This document shows positions 40,696-49,552 of a DNA stretch of 64,000 nt, piece by piece. The position numbers and the translations under genes were made by a program. This stretch comes from Streptomyces sp. NBC_00249. Lineage in GTDB: Bacteria; Actinomycetota; Actinomycetes; Streptomycetales; Streptomycetaceae. The stretch's first letter is position 1. Each line of letters begins with the position of its first letter. The stretch lies in assembly GCF_026342355.1 (NCBI RefSeq), contig NZ_JAPEMV010000005.1, positions 62,001-126,000 on the forward strand, read 5' to 3'. The notes under the pieces were generated by a model that saw only the letters and a list, made by a program, of their open reading frames with translations, ran no database searches and was not told where the DNA came from.

Positions 40696-42079
40696 ACCAG
40701 GCCGCCCGGGCCTTCTTCCACTCCGGGTGCGTCAGGTCCTTGGCCTCGGTCCCGTCCCCGTACAGGTCTGCGGAGCCGCTGTCGGTGACGAGCTGTACGC
40801 GGGCGCCGGGCACCCGCAGGTCGGGCACCTCGACGATGGCCTCCCAGCCGCCGGGGTCGGTGGTCGGCAGGTCGGCCCGCTTGACCGGGGCGTGGCCGGG
40901 GATCCCGTCCCACTGGTAGAGGGCGTAGGGGTCGGAGTTGTCGTCGGCCGCCCAGGAGCCCGCCAGGATCAGGTACTGGCCGGCCGCGTTCTTGCGGATG
41001 TCGCGCACGGCGAGGCCGCCGAGGTCGAGTTCGATGCCGGAGCCGAAGACCGCCTTGGCCCCGGAGGAGAGCACCTTGTCGAGGTTGGTGACCGGCACGA
41101 TCAGCGCCTTGCCGCCGGGCACGGCGGGGGCCAGCGGGGCGCGGAAGCCCAGGTAGGCGGTGGTGGTGGAGCCCGGGGCGAACTCCAGGCCCTCCACGTT
41201 GAAGCCGTCGATCCGCTTGGGGACCTGGCCGGCCGCGGTGCCCGCGGCGAAGCCGTAGCGGTTGCCGTTGGCCGTGTCCCAGGCGATGAGGTCCTCGCGC
41301 AGGCCCTTGTAGGCGGCGGTGAAGGTGACCTCGGTGTCGGCTCCGGAGCCGGTGATCCGGGTGGTGAAGACGGTGTTCCGCTCGGCCTTGTACTTGCCGT
41401 CCTTGTTGTTGCCCAGGGAGCCGGTCCAGTAGACGGTGTCGCCGACCCGGGCGGCGGCCTCGATGTCGGCCTCCTTCTTCAGGCCGAGCGCGGGGCCGAG
41501 GTCCCAGGTCCTGACCGGGGCGCCGGAGCGGGCACGGTCGTACAGGCGCAGCACGTTGGACTCGTCGTCGGCGACCAGCGCGTAACCGCCGCCCACGTCC
41601 ACGGCGGCCGAGGCGTCGCTGGAGCCGGTCAGGTAGCGGGTGGCGAAGGTGCCTTCGACGCGCGCGGAGGCGGCGTAGGAGAGGGTGGCGGTGGTGGCCC
41701 TGCCGCCGCGCCCGGTGACCTTCAGGGTGAGGTCGGTGTACCCGCGGGCGCGCGCCCGGACCGTCAGCCTGCGGTCGCCCGACCCGGTGCGCTCCTGGCG
41801 CACGTCGTCGGGGCCGGCCACGGCCGGGTTGCTGGAGGCGACGACCTCGAGGCGCAGGAAGCCGTCCGGGACGCCGGCCTGCCCGATGTCGGCCGTGACG
41901 GCCGGGTCGGCGACGGCCGCGACCGCGCCGCTGAGGTGGGTGGCGGACAGGGTGATCGTCACAGCGGCGTAGCCCGCCTCGGCGTGCGCGGGGGCCGTGA
42001 GGCCCGCGACGAGCAGGGCCGCCGCCCCGGCGGCGCCCACGGCGCCGCAGCGGCGTACCGGGGAATGGCGAACGGTCAC
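40682..42079 (-). CDS. Secreted beta-propeller-like protein of unknown function
   Basis: A 465-aa exported protein read from GTG 42079, with AGAGGA upstream. It has a signal peptide with twin Arg (V-R-R-C-G) and hydrophobic core ending A-H-A. Residues 35-140 look like an immunoglobulin/cadherin-like beta domain. Residues 145-460 resemble a six-bladed propeller-type repeat, with blades such as A-L-V-A-D-D-E-S-N-V-L-R-L-Y-D and L-I-A-W-D-T-A-N-G-N-R-Y-G. The frame extends 28 codons further upstream without a better start. Neither function nor ligand is known. Confidence 0.8.
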   Translation of the reverse strand: MTVRHSPVRRCGAVGAAGAAALLVAGLTAPAHAEAGYAAVTITLSATHLSGAVAAVADPAVTADIGQAGVPDGFLRLEVVASSNPAVAGPDDVRQERTGSGDRRLTVRARARGYTDLTLKVTGRGGRATTATLSYAASARVEGTFATRYLTGSSDASAAVDVGGGYALVADDESNVLRLYDRARSGAPVRTWDLGPALGLKKEADIEAAARVGDTVYWTGSLGNNKDGKYKAERNTVFTTRITGSGADTEVTFTAAYKGLREDLIAWDTANGNRYGFAAGTAAGQVPKRIDGFNVEGLEFAPGSTTTAYLGFRAPLAPAVPGGKALIVPVTNLDKVLSSGAKAVFGSGIELDLGGLAVRDIRKNAAGQYLILAGSWAADDNSDPYALYQWDGIPGHAPVKRADLPTTDPGGWEAIVEVPDLRVPGARVQLVTDSGSADLYGDGTEAKDLTHPEWKKARAAWFTLG

Positions 42080-42225
42080 GGATGGTCCTCTCAGGTGCTC
42101 CGTCACGTCGTGACGGCCGTCGAGAAGATTCGGCCACCGTGGCCAACTCCCGGTGCATTTCACTTGTCCGCCCGGGGAACAGCGACCCCGTAAAAGGGGG
42201 TCCGGACTCCGCTCCTGAAAACAGG

Positions 42226-42259
42226 GAGGGCCCCCGGCACGACCGTGCCGGGGGCCCTC
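42226..42259 (-). terminator. Terminator of the suf operon
   Basis: A perfect 15-bp stem (42226-42240 with 42245-42259) with a 4-nt loop lies 15 bp downstream of sufT. It should end the suf transcript and shield the secreted-protein gene beyond it. Confidence 0.88.
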
Positions 42260-42274
42260 TCGTGAAGCGGTGCG

Positions 42275-42619
42275 TCAGACGTTGAAGCCGAGCGCGCGCA
42301 GCTGCTCACGACCGTCATCCGTGATCTTGTCCGGGCCCCACGGCGGCATCCAGACCCAGTTGATGCGGAGCTCGTTGACGATGCCCTCCGTCGCCGACTT
42401 CGCCTGGTCCTCGATGACGTCCGTCAGCGGGCAGGCCGCCGAGGTCAGGGTCATGTCGAGGGTGGCGATGTTCGCGTCGTCGATGTGGATGCCGTAGATC
42501 AGGCCCAGGTTGACGACGTCGATGCCCAGCTCGGGGTCGACCACGTCGTAGAGGGCCTCGCGGACCTCTTCCTCGGTGGCCGGCTTGATCGACGCCTCGG
42601 GCGTCGCGTTCTCGGTCAT
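42275..42619 (-). CDS. sufT: SufT-like Fe-S assembly factor (MIP18/PaaD domain)
   Basis: A 114-aa single-domain MIP18/DUF59 protein. Family motifs are D-P-E-L-G-I-D-V-V-N-L-G-L-I-Y near residues 28-42 and T-S-A-A-C-P-L near 58-64, with the conserved Cys. Homologues assist maturation or carriage of Fe-S clusters. It is the last gene of the suf operon and its ATG overlaps the sufU stop by 4 bp. Confidence 0.93.
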   Translation of the reverse strand: MTENATPEASIKPATEEEVREALYDVVDPELGIDVVNLGLIYGIHIDDANIATLDMTLTSAACPLTDVIEDQAKSATEGIVNELRINWVWMPPWGPDKITDDGREQLRALGFNV

Positions 42620-43077
42620 GCCGTCTTCCTCTCCGCGTCACCCAGTGCCTGGGCGGTCGCGTCCTTCCACGCCATCCAACTCAGCAGAGCACACTTCACC
42701 CGAGCCGGATACTTGGAGACGCCGGCGAACGCGACCGCGTCCTCCAGCACCTCCTCCATCGCCTCGTCGGGCTCCATCTTGCCCTTGGACTGCATCAGCT
42801 CCAGGAAGACCGCCTGGATCTTCCGCGCGTCCGCCAGCTCCTTGCCGACGAGCAGCTCGTTCAGTACGGACGCGCTGGCCTGGCTGATGGAGCAGCCCTG
42901 GCCCTCGTAGGAGACGTCGGTGAGCGTCTCCCCGTCGTACTTCACGCGCATCGTGATCTCGTCGCCGCACGTCGGGTTGACGTGGTGGACCTCGGCGTCA
43001 CCGTCGCGCAGCCCCCGCCCGTGCGGGTGCTTGTAGTGGTCCAGGATCAGTTCCTGGTACATCGAATCAAGCTTCAC
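42616..43077 (-). CDS. sufU: Zinc-dependent sulfurtransferase SufU
   Basis: A 153-aa IscU-like protein of the SufU type. The ligands are Cys37, Asp39, Cys62 and Cys129. The 19-residue insertion between the second and third Cys that marks SufU off from IscU is present. SufU binds zinc and accepts persulfide sulfur from SufS. It lies 22 bp downstream of sufS and overlaps sufT. Confidence 0.95.
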   Translation of the reverse strand: MKLDSMYQELILDHYKHPHGRGLRDGDAEVHHVNPTCGDEITMRVKYDGETLTDVSYEGQGCSISQASASVLNELLVGKELADARKIQAVFLELMQSKGKMEPDEAMEEVLEDAVAFAGVSKYPARVKCALLSWMAWKDATAQALGDAERKTA

Positions 43078-43099
43078 AGCGTCGTCCTCGTCGCCCTCG

Positions 43100-44356
43100 T
43101 CAGCCGAAGAAGTTCCGTACGTGCTCCAGCCCGTCGATCAGCGCGTCGACCTCGGCGGGAGAGGAGTACAGGTAGAAAGACGCTCGCGTCGTCGCGGGAA
43201 TTCCGTACCGCAGGCAGACCGGGCGCGCGCAGTGGTGACCCACGCGGACGGCGATGCCCTGCTCGTCGAGCACCTGGCCGACGTCGTGCGGGTGGATGTC
43301 CCCGAGCGTGAAGGAGATCGCGGCGCCGCGGTCCTCGGCCGTGGTCGGGCCGATGATCCGCAGGTCGGGCACCTCGAGGAGGCGCTTGACCGCGTACTCG
43401 GTGATCGCGTGCTCGTGGGCCGCGATGTTCTCCATGCCGATCGCGGTCAGGTAGTCCACGGCCGCGCCGAGGCCGACGGCCTGGGCGATCGGGGGCGTAC
43501 CGGCCTCGAACTTGTGGGGCGCGGGAGCGTACGTCGACGAGTGCATCGACACGGTCTCGATCATCTCGCCGCCGCCGAGGAACGGGGGCAGGTCCTCCAG
43601 CAGCTCCTGGCGGCCCCACAGGACGCCGATGCCGGTCGGGCCGCACATCTTGTGGCCGGTGAAGGCCACGAAGTCGGCGCCGAGGGCCTGCACGTCCAGC
43701 GGCATGTGGGGAGCGGCCTGCGAGGCGTCGATCAGCACCAGCGCGCCGACCTCCTGCGCGCGCCGGACGATCGCCTCGACGGGGTTGACCGTGCCCAGGA
43801 TGTTGGAGACCAGCGTGAAGGAGACGATCTTCGTCTTCTCCGTGATGACCTCTTCGATGTTGGACAGGTCGAGCCGACCGTCGTCGGTGAGGCCGAACCA
43901 CTTCAGCTTCGCGCCGGTGCGCTGCGAGAGCAGCTGCCACGGCACGATGTTGGAGTGGTGCTCCATCTCCGTGATGGCGATCTCGGTCTCGCGGTCGACC
44001 CGGTAGGGCTCGTCCGCCCAGCCGAGCATGTTCGCGACCAGGTTGAGCGACTCCGAGGCGTTCTTGGTGAAGATCACCTCGTCGCGGCTCGGCGCGTTGA
44101 TGAAGGCGGCGACCTTGTCGCGGGCGCCCTCGTACAGCGCCGTGGCCTCCTCGGCGAGCACGTGCACGCCACGGTGGACGTTGGCGTTGTGCTGCTCGTA
44201 GTACTCGTTCAGCGCGTCGAGCACCTGGCGCGGCTTCTGCGAGGTCGCCGCGTTGTCCAGGTAAACGATCTTCTTCCCGTCGTGGACCACACGATCCAGA
44301 AGGGGGAAGTCCTTGCGGATCGCCTCGATGTCGAGGAGGCCAGGCAACTGTGTCAC
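43100..44356 (-). CDS. sufS: Cysteine desulfurase SufS
   Basis: A 418-aa class V PLP enzyme that strips sulfur from L-cysteine to make alanine and a persulfide. The PLP Lys236 is in T-G-H-K-M-C-G. The catalytic Cys376 is in R-V-G-H-H-C-A-R-P on a short type II loop, as in SufS rather than IscS. The ATG overlaps the sufC stop by 4 bp. It passes sulfur to the adjacent SufU. Confidence 0.96.
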   Translation of the reverse strand: MTQLPGLLDIEAIRKDFPLLDRVVHDGKKIVYLDNAATSQKPRQVLDALNEYYEQHNANVHRGVHVLAEEATALYEGARDKVAAFINAPSRDEVIFTKNASESLNLVANMLGWADEPYRVDRETEIAITEMEHHSNIVPWQLLSQRTGAKLKWFGLTDDGRLDLSNIEEVITEKTKIVSFTLVSNILGTVNPVEAIVRRAQEVGALVLIDASQAAPHMPLDVQALGADFVAFTGHKMCGPTGIGVLWGRQELLEDLPPFLGGGEMIETVSMHSSTYAPAPHKFEAGTPPIAQAVGLGAAVDYLTAIGMENIAAHEHAITEYAVKRLLEVPDLRIIGPTTAEDRGAAISFTLGDIHPHDVGQVLDEQGIAVRVGHHCARPVCLRYGIPATTRASFYLYSSPAEVDALIDGLEHVRNFFG

Positions 44357-45120
44357 GCGGTCGCGCCACCCTTCGTGCTGTACGACTCGTAGCCTTCGGC
44401 CTCCAGCTTGTCGGCGAGCTCGGCGCCGCCGGACTCGACGATGCGGCCTTCGGAGAAGACGTGGACGAAGTCGGGCTTGATGTAGCGGAGGATCCGCGTG
44501 TAGTGCGTGATCAGCAGGGTGCCGACCTCACCGGTCGCGCGGACGCGGTTGACGCCCTCGGAGACCTGGCGCAGGGCGTCGACGTCGAGGCCGGAGTCGG
44601 TCTCGTCGAGGATCGCGATCTTCGGCTTGAGGAGCTCGAGCTGGAGGATCTCGTGGCGCTTCTTCTCACCGCCGGAGAAGCCCTCGTTGACGTTGCGCTC
44701 GGCGAAGGCCGGGTCCATCTGGAGCTGCTCCATCGCGGACTTGACCTCCTTCACCCAGGTACGCAGCTTCGGCGCCTCGCCACGGATGGCGGTGGCCGAC
44801 GTACGCAGGAAGTTGGAGACCGAGACGCCGGGGACCTCGACCGGGTACTGCATGGCGAGGAAGACGCCGGCGCGGGCGCGCTCGTCGACGGACATCTCCA
44901 GGACGTCTTCGCCGTCGAGGGTGACGGTGCCACCGGTGATCGTGTACTTCGGGTGCCCGGCCAGCGAGTACGCCAGGGTGGACTTGCCGGAGCCGTTCGG
45001 ACCCATGATGGCGTGCGTCTCACCCTGCTTGACGGTGAGGTCGACGCCCTTGAGGATCTCGCGGGCGCCGTTCTCGGCCTCGACGGAGACGTGCAGGTCG
45101 TGGATTTCAAGCGTTGCCAT
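44353..45120 (-). CDS. sufC: Fe-S assembly ATPase SufC
   Basis: A 255-aa soluble ABC-type ATPase of the SufBC2D scaffold. The Walker A motif is G-P-N-G-S-G-K-S-T at residues 40-48. The signature reads F-S-G-G-E-K-K-R-H-E and the Walker B reads A-I-L-D-E-T-D-S-G-L-D, both typical of SufC. It drives the conformational change needed for cluster assembly on SufB-SufD. It starts 7 bp after the Rieske gene. Confidence 0.97.
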   Translation of the reverse strand: MATLEIHDLHVSVEAENGAREILKGVDLTVKQGETHAIMGPNGSGKSTLAYSLAGHPKYTITGGTVTLDGEDVLEMSVDERARAGVFLAMQYPVEVPGVSVSNFLRTSATAIRGEAPKLRTWVKEVKSAMEQLQMDPAFAERNVNEGFSGGEKKRHEILQLELLKPKIAILDETDSGLDVDALRQVSEGVNRVRATGEVGTLLITHYTRILRYIKPDFVHVFSEGRIVESGGAELADKLEAEGYESYSTKGGATA

Positions 45121-45127
45121 GGATACC

Positions 45128-45445
45128 TCAGGACTCCTGGGTGAGGGAGACGAGCACGTCGTCCCCTTCGATCTTTACGGGGTAAACGGGTACGGGGCGG
45201 GTCGCGGGCAGACCGGACGGCTTCCCGGTGCGCAGGTCGAAGGCCGACCCGTGCAGCCAGCACTCGATCATGCAGTCCTCGACCTCGCCCTCGGAGAGGG
45301 AGACGTTCGCGTGCGAGCAGATGTCGTTGATCGCGAACACCTCCCCCTCGGTGGAGACGATGGACACCGGCGTGCCGTCGAGTTCCACCCGCTTGGGGGT
45401 GTTCTCCTCCAGCTCGCTCAGCGCACAGGCCTTGAGGTAAGTCAT
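45128..45445 (-). CDS. Rieske-type [2Fe-2S] ferredoxin
   Basis: A 105-aa non-heme-iron ferredoxin of the dioxygenase-ferredoxin type. The Rieske ligands are Cys43-x-His45 and Cys62-x2-His65. It sits between sufD and sufC in the operon, overlapping sufD by one base. This arrangement is standard in Actinobacteria. The protein may supply electrons during cluster assembly, but its exact role is not settled. Confidence 0.94.
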   Translation of the reverse strand: MTYLKACALSELEENTPKRVELDGTPVSIVSTEGEVFAINDICSHANVSLSEGEVEDCMIECWLHGSAFDLRTGKPSGLPATRPVPVYPVKIEGDDVLVSLTQES

Positions 45446-46623
45446 CAGACGGACGCCTGCAGCTCGGTCTCGATCTTGGCGAGCAGCCGCTCCTCGATGT
45501 CCGCGACACCGATCTGCTGGACGAGCTCGGCGAAGAAGCCACGCACGACCAGACGGCGGGCGTCGTCGGCCGGGATGCCGCGGGACTGCAGGTAGAAGAG
45601 CTGCTCGTCGTCGAAGCGGCCGGTCGCGGAGGCGTGGCCGGCGCCGACGATCTCGCCGGTCTCGATCTCCAGGTTCGGCACCGAGTCGACCCGCGCGCCG
45701 TCCGTCAGGACGAGGTTGCGGTTCATCTCGTAGGTGTCGGTGCCCTCGGCGGTCTTCTCGATGAGCACGTCACCGATCCAGACGGCGTGGGCGTCCTGGC
45801 CCTGGAGCGCGCCCTTGTAGACCACGTTCGACTTGCAGTGCGGGGCCTTGTGGTCGACCAGGAGGCGGTGCTCCTGGTGCTGGCCGGCGTCCGTGAAGTA
45901 CAGGCCGAAGAGCTCGGCCTCGCCGCCGGGACCCGCGTAGTTCACGCGCGGGTGGAGGCGCACGAGGTCGCCGCCGAAGGTGACCACGATCGACTTGAAG
46001 GTCGCGTCGCGGCCGACCAGCGCGTTGTGCTGGGAGCAGTGGACGGCGGTGTCGTCCCAGTCCTGCACCGACACGACGGTGAGCTTGGCGCCGTCGCCGA
46101 CGAGGAAGTCGACGTTGGCAGCGCGCACGCCGTCACCGGTGTGGTCGATGACGATGACGGCCTCGGCGAAGGCCTGCACGTCGAAGACCGTGTGCCCGAA
46201 GGTGGTGCCGCCCTCGCCGTGCAGCGAGACGCGCACGGGCTCGGTGAGGACCGCTTCCTTGGGCACGGTCACGACCGTGGCCTTGGCGAAGGACGAGAAC
46301 GCCTGCGCGGCGATCCGGTCCACCGGGGTGCCGGCCTTGCCGACGCGGGCGTCGTCGCGCTCCACGGACTCGATCGTGACGCCCTCGGGCGCGTCGATCT
46401 GGGCCTTCATGGTGCCGTTGGCGACCGCGGTGCCGTCGTGCAGGCCCTTGAGGCGGGCGAGCGGCGTGAAGCGCCACTCCTCCTCGCGGCCGTTGGGCAC
46501 GGGGAAGTCCGCCACGTCGAAGGACGGGGGGGCACTCATCCGGGTGGCGACGGTGGACTCGGCGGCCACCGCGATCGCGCCGGCGGTGGTCGAACCCGCC
46601 GGAATGTTCTGAGCCTCAGCCAT
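45445..46623 (-). CDS. sufD: Fe-S assembly scaffold protein SufD
   Basis: A 392-aa scaffold protein of the SufBCD complex. The C-terminal signature R-G-I-P-A-D-D-A-R-R-L-V-V-R-G-F-F near residues 350-366 and H-A-S-A-T-G near 330-335 are typical. A long beta-helix precedes them. It partners SufB and two SufC. The ATG is 59 bp after sufB, the largest gap within the operon. Confidence 0.95.
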   Translation of the reverse strand: MAEAQNIPAGSTTAGAIAVAAESTVATRMSAPPSFDVADFPVPNGREEEWRFTPLARLKGLHDGTAVANGTMKAQIDAPEGVTIESVERDDARVGKAGTPVDRIAAQAFSSFAKATVVTVPKEAVLTEPVRVSLHGEGGTTFGHTVFDVQAFAEAVIVIDHTGDGVRAANVDFLVGDGAKLTVVSVQDWDDTAVHCSQHNALVGRDATFKSIVVTFGGDLVRLHPRVNYAGPGGEAELFGLYFTDAGQHQEHRLLVDHKAPHCKSNVVYKGALQGQDAHAVWIGDVLIEKTAEGTDTYEMNRNLVLTDGARVDSVPNLEIETGEIVGAGHASATGRFDDEQLFYLQSRGIPADDARRLVVRGFFAELVQQIGVADIEERLLAKIETELQASV

Positions 46624-46682
46624 GGCTGTCGTGTTGCTCTCTTCCTTAAAGAATCTGCTGCGGGACGTCGGGCGGGCCGGGA

Positions 46683-48098
46683 CTAACCGACCGAGCCCTC
46701 CATCTGCAGCTCGATCAGCCGGTTCAGCTCCAGCGCGTACTCCATCGGCAGCTCACGGGCGATCGGCTCGACGAAGCCGCGCACGATCATCGCCATGGCC
46801 TCGAACTCCGTCAGACCGCGGCTCATCAGGTAGAAGAGCTGGTCGTCGGAGACCTTGGAGACGGTGGCCTCGTGGCCCATGGACACGTCGTCCTCGCGGA
46901 CGTCCACGTAGGGGTAGGTGTCCGAGCGGGAGATGGTGTCGACCAGGAGCGCGTCGCACAGCACGTTGGACTTGGAGCCGTGGGCGCCTTCACCGATCTC
47001 GACCAGGCCTCGGTACGAGGTGCGGCCGCCGCCTCGCGCCACCGACTTGGAGACGATGTTGGAGGAGGTGTTCGGCGCCATGTGGACCATCTTGGAGCCG
47101 GCGTCCTGGTGCTGGCCCTCGCCCGCGAAGGCGATGGAGAGGGTCTCGCCCTTGGCGTGCTCGCCCATCAGGTAGACGGCCGGGTACTTCATGGTGACCT
47201 TGGAACCGATGTTGCCGTCGATCCACTCCATGGTCGCGCCCTCGTACGCCACGGCGCGCTTGGTGACCAGGTTGTAGACGTTGTTCGACCAGTTCTGGAT
47301 CGTCGTGTAGCGGCAGCGGCCGCCCTTCTTCACGATGATCTCGACCACGGCGCTGTGCAGCGAGTCCGAGGAGTAGATCGGGGCGGTGCAGCCCTCGACG
47401 TAGTGGACGTAGGCGTCCTCGTCGACGATGATCAGCGTCCGCTCGAACTGGCCCATGTTCTCCGTGTTGATACGGAAGTAGGCCTGGAGCGGGATGTCCA
47501 CCTTGACGCCCTTGGGGACGTAGATGAACGAGCCGCCCGACCACACGGCGGTGTTCAGCGAGGCGAACTTGTTGTCGCCGACCGGGATGACCGTGCCGAA
47601 GTACTCCTGGAAGAGCTCCGGGTGCTCCTTGAGCGCGGTGTCCGTGTCGAGGAAGATGACGCCCTGCTCCTCCAGGTCCTCACGGATCTGGTGGTAGACG
47701 ACCTCGGACTCGTACTGGGCGGCGACACCGGCGACGAGGCGCTGCTTCTCCGCCTCCGGGATGCCGAGCTTGTCGTACGTGTTCTTGATGTCCTCCGGCA
47801 GTTCCTCCCACGAAGCGGCCTGCTTCTCGGTGGAACGCACGAAGTACTTGATGTTGTCGAAGTCGATGCCCGAGAGGTCGGAACCCCAGTTGGGCATGGG
47901 CTTCTTCCCGAACAGCTTGAGGCCCTTGAGGCGGAGGTTCAGCATCCACTCCGGCTCGGACTTCTTCGCCGAGATGTCGCGGACGACCTCTTCGGACAGA
48001 CCCCGCTTGGCAGCCGCGCCGGCCGCGTCGGAGTCGGCCCAGCCGTATTCGTAGGTGCCCAGGCCATCGAGCTCAGGGTGAGCAGTCTCCGTGGTCAT
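46683..48098 (-). CDS. sufB: Fe-S assembly scaffold protein SufB
   Basis: A 471-aa scaffold protein on which the nascent [4Fe-4S] cluster forms. Conserved stretches include V-E-G-C-T-A-P-I-Y near residues 246-254, G-H-E-A-T-V-S-K-V-S-D near 405-415 and L-M-S-R-G-L-T-E near 420-427. No intein was seen. ATG at 48098 has GGAGGAA upstream and overlaps the sufR stop (ATGA). Length matches other actinobacterial SufB proteins. Confidence 0.97.
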   Translation of the reverse strand: MTTETAHPELDGLGTYEYGWADSDAAGAAAKRGLSEEVVRDISAKKSEPEWMLNLRLKGLKLFGKKPMPNWGSDLSGIDFDNIKYFVRSTEKQAASWEELPEDIKNTYDKLGIPEAEKQRLVAGVAAQYESEVVYHQIREDLEEQGVIFLDTDTALKEHPELFQEYFGTVIPVGDNKFASLNTAVWSGGSFIYVPKGVKVDIPLQAYFRINTENMGQFERTLIIVDEDAYVHYVEGCTAPIYSSDSLHSAVVEIIVKKGGRCRYTTIQNWSNNVYNLVTKRAVAYEGATMEWIDGNIGSKVTMKYPAVYLMGEHAKGETLSIAFAGEGQHQDAGSKMVHMAPNTSSNIVSKSVARGGGRTSYRGLVEIGEGAHGSKSNVLCDALLVDTISRSDTYPYVDVREDDVSMGHEATVSKVSDDQLFYLMSRGLTEFEAMAMIVRGFVEPIARELPMEYALELNRLIELQMEGSVG

Positions 48099-48850
48099 GC
48101 GGGGTTCCTCCCGGCCGTACTTGCAGATACTGATGTGTCGGTCTGTGTGGCGCTTCGCGGAATGAACGTGGTGCACACCCCGTCGCCGTGGGCGATCGTG
48201 GCGAGGCGCTGCACATGCGTCCCCAGCAGGCGGGAGAAGACCTCGGTCTCCGCCTCGCAGAGCTGCGGGAACTGCTCGGCGACGTGTGCGACCGGGCAGT
48301 GGTGCTGACAGAGCTGTTCACCGCTGTGCGGACCGGGAGCGCTCTTCGCCGTAGCAGCGTACCCGTCCACGGTCAACGCCTTGGCCAGGGCCTCGGTGCG
48401 GTCCGCCGGAGCGGCCGCGTCGACGGACTCCCGGTAGGTCTGCGCCTGTGCCTCCATACGGGCCCGGGCGAACGCGGCGACGGCCGCCTCGCCCTGCTCC
48501 CCTCCGCCGACGGACTGCGCGATCCAGCGCAGGGCGTCCACGGCGAGGGTGTCGTAGGACTGGTCGAAGGCATCGCGGCCGCAGTCGGTGAGCGCGAAGG
48601 CCTTGGCGGGCCGGCCTCGGGTGCGCGTGCCGTACACGCGCTGCTCACGGGGTGCGACCACGTCGTCGGCGACGAGCGTGTCGAGATGGCGGCGGACGGC
48701 GGCCTGGGTGAGGCCGAGACGCTGTGCGAGGTCGGCGACGGTGGAAGGACCGTGATCCAGGATGGACCGCGCGACCCGGTTGCGGGTCGACCGCTCCCCG
48801 GTCACGAGTTCCCCCTGCGGGGTCTCGATCATCCGTTCGCCGTATTTCAC
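48095..48850 (-). CDS. sufR: SufR-type Fe-S cluster-sensing repressor
   Basis: A 251-aa ArsR/DeoR-like winged-helix regulator that heads the suf operon. The helix-turn-helix (residues 27-65) contains V-A-D-L-A-Q-R-L-G-L-T-Q-A-A-V-R-R-H-L. The C-terminal half has the cluster-binding Cys set in C-Q-H-H-C-P-V, Q-L-C-E-A and G-V-C-T-T. By family knowledge it represses suf when its Fe-S cluster is intact. GTG 48850 overlaps its own predicted operator; ATG at 48832 is an alternative start that would place the operator fully upstream. It overlaps sufB by 4 bp. Confidence 0.93.
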   Translation of the reverse strand: MKYGERMIETPQGELVTGERSTRNRVARSILDHGPSTVADLAQRLGLTQAAVRRHLDTLVADDVVAPREQRVYGTRTRGRPAKAFALTDCGRDAFDQSYDTLAVDALRWIAQSVGGGEQGEAAVAAFARARMEAQAQTYRESVDAAAPADRTEALAKALTVDGYAATAKSAPGPHSGEQLCQHHCPVAHVAEQFPQLCEAETEVFSRLLGTHVQRLATIAHGDGVCTTFIPRSATQTDTSVSASTAGRNPA

Positions 48851-48863
48851 AACGCCATTGTTG
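48850..48863. promoter_or_regulatory. SufR operator CAAC-N6-GTTG
   Basis: The 14-bp sequence CAAC-gccatt-GTTG matches the recognition pattern reported for SufR in cyanobacteria and Streptomyces. It overlaps the GTG start of sufR. An AT-rich TAATTA hexamer at 48866-48871 is a candidate -10 element on the minus strand. Confidence 0.82.
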
Positions 48864-48890
48864 CGTAATTAACCGAGCGACGACAAGCCG

Positions 48891-48921
48891 TGATGGAGGC
48901 CACTCCTGGTGGCCTCCATCA
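48891..48921 (-). terminator. Stem-loop between the transporter remnant and sufR
   Basis: A perfect 13-bp stem TGATGGAGGCCAC / GTGGCCTCCATCA (48891-48903 with 48909-48921) and a 5-nt loop lie downstream of the formate/nitrite-transporter remnant. It would stop read-through into sufR. Confidence 0.8.
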
Positions 48922-48951
48922 CTAAGGGTTACCTAATTTCTCTACGCAGAG

Positions 48952-49430
48952 TTAATCGGAGGGCAGCACTCCGCATTCCCTCCAGGCCCCTCCGGTGAGC
49001 CAGTACACGGCTCCCACCAGCAGACCTCCGCCCACGACGTTCCCGGGGACGGTAAACATCAGGTTCCGGAAAAGATCACTGAAAGCGGTTGGGCCATCCA
49101 GGATCGCCAGGCTGAAAAGAGCCGTGTTCGCGACGCAGTGTTCGAAACCGACCGCCACGAATACCGCCACGGGCAGCCAGAGGACGAAAATCTTGGCGGC
49201 ATCACCCCGGGCTCGAGTGAACATCCAGACCGCCAGGCACACGAGCATGTTGCACAGCACCGCCCGCCAGGCCCCGCGAGCGAGAGCCCCCAGGACGCCG
49301 CCAGGTCCCGGGGCCCGGTCCGCCCCGACAGCGCGCCGACCAGCATCACCATCACGTTGCTCGTGAAGAGCCGGGCCTTGTGCGCGGCCTGCCCGGAGGT
49401 GGCTTCGACGTTCTCGGCGATGCTGTTCAC
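48952..49430 (-). pseudogene. Decayed formate/nitrite transporter (FNT family)
   Basis: The remnant is about 480 bp against the usual 800-850 bp. From GTG 49430 one frame reads an N-terminus, then jumps to L-F-T-S-N-V-M-V-M-L, which belongs to the third helix region of FNT proteins; the first helices are missing. That frame continues to W-G-L-S-L-A-G near 49290. There the family sequence resumes in another frame at A-W-R-A-V-L-C-N-M-L-V-C and runs to the stop at 48952, including G-F-E-H-C-V-A-N and F-T-V-P-G-N-V-V-G-G. So there are at least two internal deletions, the second with a frameshift. A functional channel is not expected. Confidence 0.82.
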
Positions 49431-49552
49431 CCCTCAACGCTAGGACCGCGCCCCCGGCCCGCCCCGCCGAAAAGGTCATGACCCCCCGGGCCCCTGACCC
49501 CGCCACCCCCAGGACCAAAGCCCCCCTCCCCGGCTCCGTAGACTCACCCCCC

